A stretch of 49,987 nucleotides of DNA from Acanthamoeba sp. SK_2022b (taxonomy: Eukaryota > Discosea > Longamoebia > Acanthamoebidae), in the NCBI GenBank assembly GCA_027943245.1, contig JANDJZ010000380.1, positions 1 to 49,987 on the forward strand. Reading direction: 5' to 3'. Each line of letters starts with the position of its first letter. Within the stretch, counting starts at the first letter, position 1. Both the position numbers and the translations under genes were made by a program. This document shows, piece by piece, positions 40,515-49,513 of the stretch. The notes under the pieces were generated by a model, which was not told the origin of the DNA, made no database searches, and saw only the letters and a program-made list of their open reading frames with translations.

Positions 40515-40740
40515 TGTTATTGTCATCACTGTGGCGTGTGGTGGTGCTGAGATGTTATGCTGTAGTGATGTTGTGAAGGTGTGGTATGGTGGTGTGGTGG
40601 TGGTGGGGTCAAGTGGTGATGGTGGTGGTGAGCAGGTGGTGGTGTGGTTGTGTGGTGGGTTATGGTGTGGTGGCGTGGTGTTCTCCTGGTGATATTGTGG
40701 TGATGTTATGGTGGTCAGGTGGTGGTGGTCAGGTGTGTTG
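40515..40740 (+). repeat. G/T-rich GTGGTG minisatellite-like tract
   Basis: Irregular GGTGGT/GTGGTG units over about 225 bp, strongly strand-asymmetric (G and T on plus). It overlaps no convincing ORF and follows the orphan filamin fragment. The rest of the 40203-40967 spacer shows no gene. Confidence 0.75.
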
Positions 40741-40967
40741 TCGGTCAGCTACACCATCAAGGAGAATAGCCACACGTGGCCCCTTCATTTCCATCGCCAC
40801 CTTTTACATCCTCTCGCATGAGACCCACTCGGCTGACAGAAGCGGTTGTCTTCTGTGTTCTTGAACTGAGGCAGTTGATTGCGTTAAGCTCACGAACACC
40901 ATGACACACAGGCCAAACGCTGTTTTCATTTGGGCGTTTTAGTTTATTGGCCATATTTTGTCAAGAC

Positions 40968-42607
40968 TCAAACGTGCTCTGCCAGCCCGGCCTTCTTACG
41001 CCAGAAGCGGAGGGAGAGGTGAGGGTGGTGGTGGGACTTGTCCTCCTTCAGCTTCTCCTTCTCTTTCTCCTTTTCTCTTTCCTTCTCTCTTTCCTTTTCC
41101 TTCTCCCTCTCCCTCCTCTTTTCGCTTTCCTTTCGCCGTTCGCGCTCGTCCGAGTTGCTGCGCACTCGACTCGTCCAGCGATGGCTCTCCTCCCACCTCT
41201 CGAGCTCTTGCCTCTCCCGGGCCTCGCGCTCTCTCACCGCCTGCTCGTCCTCCGCGCGGCTCTTCTTGTCCAGCGGGTAGGGGAAGACCGGCGTGAAGCG
41301 CTGGTCAGGCGACGGGGTGATCAGGCTCACCCTCTCGCCCTGCCTCGTCAGGAAAGCGCCCACGTAGACCGGCCACTGCTCCACGTCGGGGAACACCTAC
41401 GTGTCGCGCACCGCGTGAACATACATGCCAGAGTAGTAGCAAGAGATGAACATAGGCCGTACTATGGGGTCGTGGACCATCTTGAAGTTCTTGTAGAAGA
41501 TGACGTAGGGATACGATGGGAAGCGGTCCCTGTTGGCCATCGACTCGTCGTAGATGCGGGAGCGCCTGTTCTTTGCCTCGATCACCCTGTACGGCTCATG
41601 ATTAGGTGTATGATGATGCAGCATACTAGGCAGACATAGACGTCGTTGTAATGGTGGTACCGCTGCCACTGAGGCGGCTTGGGCGTGAATTTGTAGGTCT
41701 GGTGGGCCTTGTAGGCGTCGTAGATGCCGACCTGTACACTAATGATGTCGCCCTTCTTGAACCGTGCCTCATCCCGATTCGCCTCTCTGCCAACAGTGAG
41801 CACGTTCGGTAAGTGTGTCACATGCGTTGTGGAGCCGTCGGAAAGCGGAGGACCCACCGATACGTGGCACGAGAGCCATAGGCGTGAAGATCGCCGTCTC
41901 CAAAGTAGCTGATCATGAAATGCAGCGGGCAATCGACGCGAGCCACAGCCGTGCGCACCATGCTCAACGATATCGAGAAGTAGACGCCTGCGCCGAAGGT
42001 GAGCCACCCAGTGAACAAAACAGAGAGAAAGGCTTTGCGCACTTGGTTCTTCGTCGATGGAAAAGTGGGCAAGGTAGAGCTGCTGAGGCTGTTGTTTGGA
42101 CCGACCGCCGCCGCTGCCGTGATTAGTGGTTGAGGAGTCCGCCTCGTAGGTGACCCAGGCAGTGTGAGAAAAGATGTGGGGGTAGCCCTTGCGGGTGGTC
42201 TTGCACACTGCGCCCGCGCCATCGTCGATGACGTCCACGCCGGAGCCGTGCTCGTTGGCGAAGCGGACAGCCTTCATGAGCTTCTGTGGAAACAAGTTAG
42301 ACCAGCTGGCCAGGCTTACTGAGGGATCCCCGCTGCCGTGGAACAGGAGAAGGTGGAGCATCCAGGTGGAGAGGGGTGCAGGGGTTGGGTGCTGTACTCT
42401 TGCCAGTGTGCGGTTGGAGCGGATGATAAAGTCAAAGTCTCTACACACGAGCGAGACGGTAGCCAGATGGGTCTGGGAAGGCACACGATATTATATAGGA
42501 AGTACAACAACAATAAGCGGGTAGCCAAAAAGATGGGGACGCACAGGAAGTCGCAAGTACTGAAAGATGAGGTCCCACACTTCGCGTGGGAGAGAGCGGC
42601 TAGGCAT
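40968..42607 (-). CDS. F-box protein with KE-rich C-terminus (in-frame TAG at 41397)
   Basis: ATG 42607 begins a textbook F-box once the first intron is removed: MPSRSLPREVWDLIFQYLRL then THLATVSLVCRDFDFIIRSN. Next exons: STWMLHLLLFHGSGDPS, KLMKAVRFANEHGSGVDV, YPHIFSHTAWVTYEAD, VYFSISLSMVRTAVARVD, CPLHFMISYFGDGDLHAY, DEARFKKGDIISVQVGIY, PYRVIEAKNRRSRIYDES and FPSYPYVIFYKNFKMVHD. After CYYSGMYVHAVRDT there is an in-frame TAG (41397-41399), yet the same frame continues with WPVYVGAFLTRQGERVSL and a long Lys/Glu/Arg coiled tail to TAA/TGA near 40968. An intron of 36-45 nt ending GAGCAG before TGGCCG would remove the stop in phase; the preceding intron is only about 48 nt, so this is plausible. 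F-box proteins recruit substrates to SCF ubiquitin ligases through Skp1. The middle domain is unassigned. Confidence 0.75.
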
Positions 42608-42898
42608 GTATCAACGTAGAGCGGACTCACAGCCTGTTGTGGGTGCGGGAGTTGCGGGGCTCTCGTGTCTTCTTCTCCGCCTCTGGGGAAATGGCACGAG
42701 CAGTTGATGGAATGCCCCACACACGGAAGTGCTTCGGAGATAAAAACTCATATACTCTGCATTCCGAACCAAGCTTGAAGGAGGTCTGCCTATTCACGAC
42801 CAATATCCATGCAGCGCTGCGTGACTTGCAGCGTGTCCGTGCAGCAGCCATCGTGGTGGGCTCTGCGCAGTTAGAGTCGGTGAAACAAGCAGAACACG

Positions 42899-43789
42899 AT
42901 GGAAGCGAACGTGGTGCCGGGCGCAGGCGGCGAAGAGGGTGAGGTGCAAGTGCTAGACATCGACCTCGAGCGAGAACTTTCCCAACTGCAAGAGCCATTC
43001 TATGCCACGCTCGAGCCTATTCTGCCACCTTCCCCCAACTTCAACGTCGACCACACTCAACCGTTTGAAGTACTTCTCAGTTCATTCGACGTCGTCGAAT
43101 CATCTTCCGTCTTCCATGCAGCTTCCTCTCCCCCCCAGCCACTATCGCCACACTCTGCACTCGGCATGATTGACTTCGCCCCGTCTCCGCCGTTGTCTCC
43201 TCCGATCGGCCATGGCCAGCCTCGAACGTGTCGTGTGTACTACTTCTCACATATGCCCGAGAAGGGGAAGACCATCTGGGTGGTCTTCTTTCTGGGTGGC
43301 CGCCTCTCCCTCAACCAGCTTTCCCTCCACCTGTACATCGCCGATGCAGGGGGCGCACGCAAGCTCGCCCACACCATTCCAGCCAACCTCCACCTCTCGT
43401 GGACCACGGTCAGCTGCGACAAGGATGACCACCTAGCCGGCGTGCACCAGTACAAGATGGCCTTCGATTGTCCCGCCGATACCTTTGATGGTGTCGTCTT
43501 CCGCGCGGAACTCTGCAGTCGACCAGAGGCCGATGAGAGCGCTGGCTTCGTGGTGGATCTGGGCGCCATGAAGGTCGTGAGCACGACGTCACAGCGCAAG
43601 CGCCACTACGCGAAGCTCAAGGAACTGTGTTCGTCCGAGGCGCACGAGCGGCTGATGCGCAACTTCAAGAAGCACCCGGCGAGCAGGCGGCACCATGTCA
43701 ACGGCAAGGGAGGCCGACAGCGGAGCAGGCGTGGTTTGCCATTTCTGCTCGAGGAGTACCTCCTCTCGGTGGAGCTGTGGACTCGTTAA
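42899..43789 (+). CDS. Intronless hypothetical protein
   Basis: ATG 42899 (MEANVVPGAGGEEGEVQVLD) to TAA at 43787-43789, 296 residues, divergent from the F-box gene with 291 bp between starts. Residues 1-110 are acidic then Pro/Ser-rich (PPSPNF, SSPPQPLSP, APSPPLSPPIGHG), looking like a disordered activation-type region. Residues 115-225 form a compact beta-rich domain: CRVYYFSHMPEKGKTIWVVF, LSLNQLSLHLYIADAGG, HQYKMAFDCPADTFDGVVFR. The last 60 residues are basic (RKRHYAKLKEL, RRHHVNGKGGRQRSRR). I do not recognise the fold. The layout (Pro-rich acidic N-terminus, beta domain, basic C-terminus) would fit a nuclear regulator, but that is speculation. Confidence 0.7.
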   Translation: MEANVVPGAGGEEGEVQVLDIDLERELSQLQEPFYATLEPILPPSPNFNVDHTQPFEVLLSSFDVVESSSVFHAASSPPQPLSPHSALGMIDFAPSPPLSPPIGHGQPRTCRVYYFSHMPEKGKTIWVVFFLGGRLSLNQLSLHLYIADAGGARKLAHTIPANLHLSWTTVSCDKDDHLAGVHQYKMAFDCPADTFDGVVFRAELCSRPEADESAGFVVDLGAMKVVSTTSQRKRHYAKLKELCSSEAHERLMRNFKKHPASRRHHVNGKGGRQRSRRGLPFLLEEYLLSVELWTR

Positions 43790-44027
43790 AGGCGGTGTTA
43801 TTTAGCATTGGCAGTGTTGTCCAGGTGACGATCTGCTTTTGGTTGTACAACACTTAAAATAGTGTAAAGTTAATTTTTCTTGGATGATTTCTCGCTTCTG
43901 ATTTCTTTGCTTCTCAAACATAAACCGAGGGTTTTCTTCGCCAATGGCGTTTTTCCTTCGCCGTTCCAGCTGGTGGCACCTCTTGGGGAAGGAACGCAAA
44001 AAGCCGAAGAAGAGATAGGAGGGGAGG

Positions 44028-45494
44028 ATGAAGTGGTCCTCAATATTAGTAGCCGTGGTGCTTTTGGCCTCCCTGTGCGTGGCTCTGGCGGCACCTGAAA
44101 GAAGCCGTCACTCGCGCAAGGCCGCCCCCGCTTTCAAAAGCAAGGGGATCGAGAAGAAGGACTTTATACATCTCGACCTCGAAGGCACTCCGGATGAGCA
44201 GCTCGATCAATGCCTCCTCACTCTCAAACAGACAGTGCGCGATGAGGCTGTATGGGAGGAGAAGCGCGACACCTGTCTCGCTGAACTGGCCCCTCTCGTA
44301 GAGGAGGACCGAATCAACGAGTACTGGCGCGACATCAACCACACCCAAGCCATCTACTGCCTATGGAACCTCACCACGTGCAACGACGAGAATCAGGCGC
44401 GTCTTACCCCCGGTGGTAGTGGCCGCCGTGAGGTCGACGAAAGCGTCGTGAACCACCCCTACTTCGCCGAGGAGGATCGTATCAGGAAGCGCATCCCTGC
44501 CTTCGATGAGTCTCTGTATCTGGGCATGACCTCCCCCGCTTCGCAGGCCACCCGCCAGCGCCGCGAGACGATCCAGTGTTCGCTCGATCGATGCAAGGTG
44601 CTCTTGACCGAGAGCCTCTGGGAAGTTATGCAGCTTAAGGACAACGTGACGTGGTGCGAGAGGGAGATCATCCGCCGCAAGGAATCGATCATGGCCCATC
44701 GCCGCTTCGCCCTCCTCTACCAGCAGGAGGACGAGGTGTGCGAGCCCCTAGTCGATAAGTGCCGATCTGGTGCCCGCCTGCTTCGCGTGACCATCACCAA
44801 CGGTGATGTCGATGGTGTGCCCTACACTTTCGACTTCGCGGCCGCATGGGTCTCCTTCGCGAACTTCTCCGTGCCCAATATTCCTATTGGCCTGTTGCCC
44901 TCGTACTTGGGGGCGCTCCAGTACTTCTACGAGGAGGGCAACTCTTCTCTTCTCCAAGAGTTCGCTCCTGAGTTTGGCCTGGTGGGCGAGATCATCTCCG
45001 GCGAGGACCCGCTCGGCCAGTCGCAGTCGTGGACGGCGGACTTCGAGATCTACCCCGAGGCCACCAGCTACGCCTACGTGCTTATGCCCATCGTAGACCT
45101 CCCAGACTCGTTCCTCACCAACAGCGCGGAGGGCTTTACCGTCTTTGACGAGGCGGGCAATTTCGTCAACCGTGACGACGTTCTCGGGTACGGCAAGAAG
45201 AGACTCGCCAGGTCCAAGGCCAAGCGCGGCCCCGACAGGGAGAAGCTCGAAGAGTGCGGCTGCGTGGGCGATGCGCTCCCGCACTACGACCCTCACCTGA
45301 TCCGGATCATCCTCGGCGATGTCAGCTCCTTCTACTTCGACGTCCCCAGCCAGGACGGGTTCACCATCACTGGCGGCGTCGCTCTGCTAACCATCGAGGA
45401 GCTCCGCTGGACCGTGCCCTATCCTGACGGCATCCGCCCGGAGGTCAGCGATATCCCCTCCGAGTACCCTCTGGCCGACACCCTCCGTCGCTAG
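44028..45494 (+). CDS. Intronless secreted protein, unknown family
   Basis: ATG 44028 with a clear signal peptide (MKWSSILVAVVLLASLCVAL, cut near ALA-AP). 488 residues, TAG at 45492-45494. The N-terminal half is helical and charged with repeated Cys positions (LDQCLLTLKQTVRDEAVWEE, KRDTCLAELAPL, YCLWNLTTC, IQCSLDRCKVLL, WCEREIIRRKESI, VCEPLVDKCRSG), a spacing that suggests disulfide-linked helical hairpins. The C-terminal half is beta-rich with conserved-looking aromatic strands (FDFAAAWVSFANFSVPNI, ADFEIYPEATSYAYVLM, FYFDVPSQDGFTITGGVAL). Several N-glycosylation sequons (NHT, NLT, NVT, NFS, NSS). Basic site KKRLARSKAKRG near residue 395 could be a processing site. No named domain recognised. 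Confidence 0.75.
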   Translation: MKWSSILVAVVLLASLCVALAAPERSRHSRKAAPAFKSKGIEKKDFIHLDLEGTPDEQLDQCLLTLKQTVRDEAVWEEKRDTCLAELAPLVEEDRINEYWRDINHTQAIYCLWNLTTCNDENQARLTPGGSGRREVDESVVNHPYFAEEDRIRKRIPAFDESLYLGMTSPASQATRQRRETIQCSLDRCKVLLTESLWEVMQLKDNVTWCEREIIRRKESIMAHRRFALLYQQEDEVCEPLVDKCRSGARLLRVTITNGDVDGVPYTFDFAAAWVSFANFSVPNIPIGLLPSYLGALQYFYEEGNSSLLQEFAPEFGLVGEIISGEDPLGQSQSWTADFEIYPEATSYAYVLMPIVDLPDSFLTNSAEGFTVFDEAGNFVNRDDVLGYGKKRLARSKAKRGPDREKLEECGCVGDALPHYDPHLIRIILGDVSSFYFDVPSQDGFTITGGVALLTIEELRWTVPYPDGIRPEVSDIPSEYPLADTLRR

Positions 45495-45723
45495 ACTGCC
45501 TCGACCAAGTCCGCTCGAGTATGGACCGAGGTGAAGTTGTGGCGTAAATCTCTGTTGGCCGCAGCACAGCCTCGCTTCATTCGGTGGACCTTCCCCTTTC
45601 CTGTCCCTCCACAACCTTGCTTGCCGCGAAGGCGTAAACCACGTGGTTTTTTCTTTTTATTATTATTATTATTTCAGGAAGAATTTCTTGAGACGATCAT
45701 AAAATCGTTTTATTCAAAGAATA

Positions 45724-46561
45724 ATGGAGTCGGCCAAGAGGGAGGCCCGGGTGGTGCGCAAGACGGGAGAGACCAATGTGGAGGTGGCGTTGACACTCGA
45801 CGGCACGGGGGTGGCCGATGTCAAAACTGGCATCGGGTTCCTGGACCACATGCTCTCCGCTCTCGCTAAGCACGGTCGTTTCGATCTCTACCTCCGATGC
45901 GAGGGCGACCTCCACGTGGACGACCACCACACCTGTGCGCTCCCCTCCTTTATCTCCGGGCTTTTATCAATTATTTACCTTTAAATAGTGAGTTTAAATT
46001 TTTATGATTTTTTTTCTCGTTTATGGAACACAAACGCAGCCGAGGACTGTGGGATTGTGTTAGGCCAGGCCTTCATGAAGGCTCTCGGTGAGCGCAAGGG
46101 CATCAAGCGGTACGTCCGCCCAAGCCGTGATTGTGCGTTGTCTGACTCTCGGGCGTTTCGATTCGCAGCTATGGCTCGGCATTTGCGCCGTTGGACGAGA
46201 GCCTGGCGCGGGCGGTGGTCGACATCTCCTCGCGACCCTTTGCCGTTATCGACCTCAAGCTCAAACGAGAAAAGATCGGAGAGCTCTCGTGCGAGATGAT
46301 CCCTCATGTCCTCCACTCGTTTGCCACCAGTGCCAATCTCACCCTCCACGTCGAGGTATATGCTTGCGCGCTTTCGATGACATGATGACGCCCCTCGACC
46401 TGACGGCGGCCACCGTGACTGCACAACAGGTGCTCTACGGAGCGAATGACCACCACAAGGCCGAATCGGCATTCAAGGCCACCGCGCTGGCCCTCCGCGA
46501 GGCGGTCACCAGGGACGGCCCCGCCGACGCCGTCCCCAGCACCAAGGGCGTTCTCGAGTGA
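45724..46561 (+). CDS. hisB: Imidazoleglycerol-phosphate dehydratase
   Basis: ATG 45724 ([20 protein letters not shown]). Three introns join the IGPD motifs in phase: [20 protein letters not shown] and DLHVDDHHT, then [21 protein letters not shown] (serine made across the first intron), then [20 protein letters not shown], then [20 protein letters not shown] and [20 protein letters not shown]. The HHTSED and NDHHKAE clusters supply the manganese ligands typical of the family. Ends ...STKGVLE, TGA at 46559-46561. The spliced length near 205 residues matches monofunctional IGPD, with no phosphatase domain attached. The enzyme dehydrates imidazoleglycerol phosphate to imidazole-acetol phosphate, step 6 of histidine biosynthesis, the substrate of HisC. 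The HisC-HAD fusion in this window would take the next step(s). Confidence 0.95.
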
Positions 46562-46777
46562 TCATGGACCGGGTCGAGGTGGCGAGCGGGTGAGCTATGT
46601 CAGCTATACAAATCTGCCCCACTCCCCTCCATGTCCTTTTTCGGTGCTTTGTCGCTACAAATAAGGAAGGTGACCGTTTCTGGGCTGTTGGAGGGGGAGC
46701 TCCGAGGGGCTGTTATCTTGCCCTACGCTCAGGAAACAGAAGACACCGACTCACCCTCTAGGCAAGCTTTGAATTGC

Positions 46778-47367
46778 ATGTTCAACGTTGTACGTGTTCA
46801 AAAGGCACGATCGCGTGCGCGTGCAATGCTAACGTAAGTTCTTCAATTACTACGCAGAACTTTCCCAAACCAGAGGAGCAGACAACGCTGGCGGATGAGG
46901 AGCAGCGAGAGGATTACATCTATGTGGACTCGAGCAAGGCCCACGAAGACCTGATATGCATCATAGGCCAGGACCCCTTGAATAACCCCATGGTGGTCCC
47001 CACGAGCGAGCACCTCTTCTGCCGCTCCTGCATTCGGGCGTGGCGCAAGACCAAGGGCCAGTGCCCCACATGCAGGGCTCCCCTCCACGAGTGGGAGCTC
47101 AAGGCGGCCCATTGCTTTATTTGCAACTGCCTAGACGACCTGCTAGTGACTTGTCCGCACCATCCCTCTTGCGCGTACGGAGCTCGCCACACACCTCAAG
47201 AAATGCCCCAATGGTACCTCCCCTCCCGTTGCTCTGCCCTGCTTCGAGCGTTACTTACCAAGCTGCAACCACGCAACATAACAGTCTGTAGAAACAGCTG
47301 CGGGGTCAAGGTGAAGAAAGAGGAGCAAGCACTTGCGCTGCAAACTCAAGAAAACTGCTCCCGCTAG
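46778..47367 (+). CDS. Degenerate RING plus TRAF-type zinc-finger protein
   Basis: A short first exon starting at ATG 46778 (MFNV) splices at the acceptor near 46857 to NFPKPEEQTTLADEEQREDY. Then a RING-like module: LICIIGQDPLNNPMVVPTSE, HLFCRSCIRAW and GQCPTCRAPL. Two of the eight zinc ligands are replaced: the second Cys is Gly (CIIG) and the third Cys is Ser (TSEH). A TRAF-type zinc-finger-like segment follows (CFICNCLDDLLVTCPHHPSC) but its continuation, ELATHLKKCPN, is in the next frame from about 47178, so a one-base frameshift is apparent. After an intron near 47212-47290 the frame reads CRNSCGVKVKKEEQALALQ to TAG. RING/TRAF-finger proteins are ubiquitin ligases or signalling adaptors; loss of ligands makes ligase activity doubtful. 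The 3' end is uncertain. Confidence 0.65.
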
Positions 47368-47381
47368 TCTGAGCCATGGCA

Positions 47382-48085
47382 GTGCACCCAAGACACCAGG
47401 CGATGCTCGAGGCGTGGGCATAGCAGCACCGGCCGTCTCGCCTTTCGTCAGCAACCATTACGCCTCGGTGCCCATGTTCTCCGACAGCCTCTTCGCCAAC
47501 CCAGTACCCACGAGCTCGTTCAGCTTCGACAATCCCGTGCGCACATCTACAAGCAGCAAGTCCAGCCTCTTCAGCAATCGCACTCTCACGCCGACAAGCT
47601 CATCTGGCCTCTTCGGCAACCTCACTCCCGCACCTATAAGCTCGTTCAGCTTTCTCGGCCATTCCACTCGGGCCTCGACAAGCTCTGCAACAATCCCACT
47701 TCTGCACCAACAAACTTGCCTAGCCTCTTCGGCAATCCCGCGCCCACATCAACAAGTTCAGCTAGTCCCTTTGGCATTCCCACTCCCTCACCAACTACTT
47801 CGCCTTGGCTCTCCGCCCACATCGCCGACAGGCAGCCCCATCAGCTCGATCCCAGCGTCGCCCTCGATTGCGCCAAGCGCGTCCATCGAAGAGATCAGAG
47901 CGAGAGCTTTCGGCTTGGGCTCAGGAGACGCCCATGCGCTTCCTCCCGAACAGGCCTGGCAACGCCCGCTGTTCCAGGTAAAACCCCGCCCCCCTCCTCC
48001 CACTCTGCAGCCCACGCCTCAGCTGGCGCGTGCTTCCCCCATAGCCTTCGCCGCCAGAGCATTGGGCGTTCGCTGGCCATTGTGA
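47382..48085 (+). CDS. FG/Ser/Pro-rich low-complexity coding-like stretch
   Basis: A 3' exon or separate gene, boundaries unsure. One frame encodes short degenerate repeats around S-L-F-x-N / F-G-N with Thr-Pro-Ser spacers (FSDSLFANPVPTSSFSF, SSLFSNRTLTPTSSSGLFGN). Between about 47690 and 47800 the repeat pattern continues in another frame (PSLFGNPAPTSTSSASPFGI) and then the first frame resumes (SPPTSPTGSPISSIPASPS, SIEEIRARAFGLGSGDA) up to a donor near 47979. The FG spacing resembles nucleoporin-type or other disordered FG sequence, but composition alone is weak evidence. The downstream exon(s) were not resolved; no start or stop is assured. Could be fused to the RING gene. Confidence 0.35.
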
Positions 48086-48416
48086 GCTCCCGCATCAACA
48101 GGCCACTAGCAGGTGGTAGCCATACGCCAGACACTGACAATGCGCGGACGACGGGAGAGGAGCTGGCGGTGAAGACTAGGGCCATTACAGGTAACAATGG
48201 ATCGTGTTTATCCGCACGCGCGTGCGTTATGTCTCCTCGGCTCACTTAAGTGGGATTGTTTGTGTGTCACAGGGACCGAAAGGAAGACGCCTGGCGACGT
48301 GGGGGAGGGGGCATCATTTAGAACGTCATTCAGAACAATCAACGAAGCACCAAAGAACGGCTGCTATTTCCGGAGTAGTAGAAGCATACGTGTTGTACAG
48401 CAGGTCAGTTGTCCTG

Positions 48417-48537
48417 TCACTTGGCCGCGCAGGGCTTGCAGTAGGGCTTTCCGCCTCGGTTGATCACGCCCGAGCCTTCGAACTTGGCCTTGCACGACGT
48501 GCACCTTGGGCCCGATCGCATTGCCGACAGCGCAAGA

Positions 48538-48569
<32 letters not shown>

Positions 48570-49513
48570 CGGGCGAGGAGGGGAGACATCGCGCCCCCCT
48601 CCCCTCTCTCAAACTCCAACTACGATGCAGGTCCTAGTGTCTCTTACCTGAAGCAATCGGGATGCCAGAGGCCGCCGAGGGCCTTGACGCGCTGCGGGCC
48701 GAGGCCCCTCCCGCAGCCGGCGGCGCACTGCTCGCCGAACTTGGCGTCGTAGCAGTTCTCGCAGTAGGGCGTCCCGTCCTTCTCTGCTCGCCGTAAAAGT
48801 GACCGAAACGATGAGAGACCAGTTCTTTACGTGGCTTCATCGTCGATGGCTCACCGTGAGCTGGAAGCAGTACCGAGGACGCGGTTGTTGCCGGTCTTGG
48901 CGAACTGTTCGCCGCACGTGCCGCCGCACTTGAAGCACGCTGCGTGCCAGACGCCGCCCAGCGCCTGATGAAGCTCGCGGGCGTGAGTTTGCTGGTCTGT
49001 CTGCTCGAAAATCGGGGGGGGGGGCAGAGGACCTGAATGCTCTCGGCCTGGATGGGCTTGCGGCACGCCGTGCAGGTGCCCAGGGACTGCTGCGGCCCGC
49101 GAGTTTCGGTCGACCACTGTCGCTGCGTGCCTGCAAGTTTGTTGGGATGGCGTTGAGGGAGCAGCTTTGGTGGTATTGGGGGCGAGACGCACTGGTGTCG
49201 CCCAGGACGCGAGCCAGCTCGGTGTTGACGTCGGCGCCCTTGCCCAGCCCGCCCATCAGATACCTGCCGTTGTCGTGCGGTCAAGCCAAGCGATAGTGCA
49301 GAGGAGAGGAGGAATGGAACGTGGGCCGGATGCGGCGTACGCGTTGGAGACGGATGCCCCCTGTTGAGCGACGCCAGTGATGGATGACACGTTGCTGGCG
49401 GTCGAAGAGGAGGGAGCAGAGGGCGCAGGAGCGCCAGAAGTCGCGTGGCCACAACCAGAACAGAACCGGGCGCTAGCCGGCAATGCAGCCCCGCAGTTGG
49501 CACAGAAAGGCAT
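48417..49513 (-). CDS. Zinc-ribbon plus two LIM domains protein
   Basis: ATG 49513 starts MPFCANCGAALPASARFCSG with CG, a CxxC...CxxC zinc ribbon like those at the N-terminus of many membrane or regulatory proteins. A Ser/Ala/Pro linker and YLMGGLGKGADVNTELARVL follow. LIM 1: LGTCTACRKPIQAESIQ, LGGVWHAACFKCGG, EQFAKTGNN, EKDGTPYCENCYDAKFG. LIM 2: CAAGCGRGLGPQRVKALGG, LWHPDCFRCTSCKAKFEGSG, GGKPYCKPCAAK. TGA 48417-48419. Five introns with phase-consistent joins; one shows a C8-type run at 49013-49022 (plus G-run). LIM domains bind two zinc ions each and mediate protein contacts, often with the actin cytoskeleton, which is prominent in amoebae. A zinc-ribbon fused to LIM is an uncommon pairing. 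Upstream in-frame Met (49534) is an alternative start. Confidence 0.85.

Noticed and set aside
40947..41639. 230-codon plus-strand frame rich in Leu/Phe
   Set aside because: It is the complement of the KE-rich coiled tail of the F-box gene; Lys/Glu codons read backwards give Leu/Phe/Ser.
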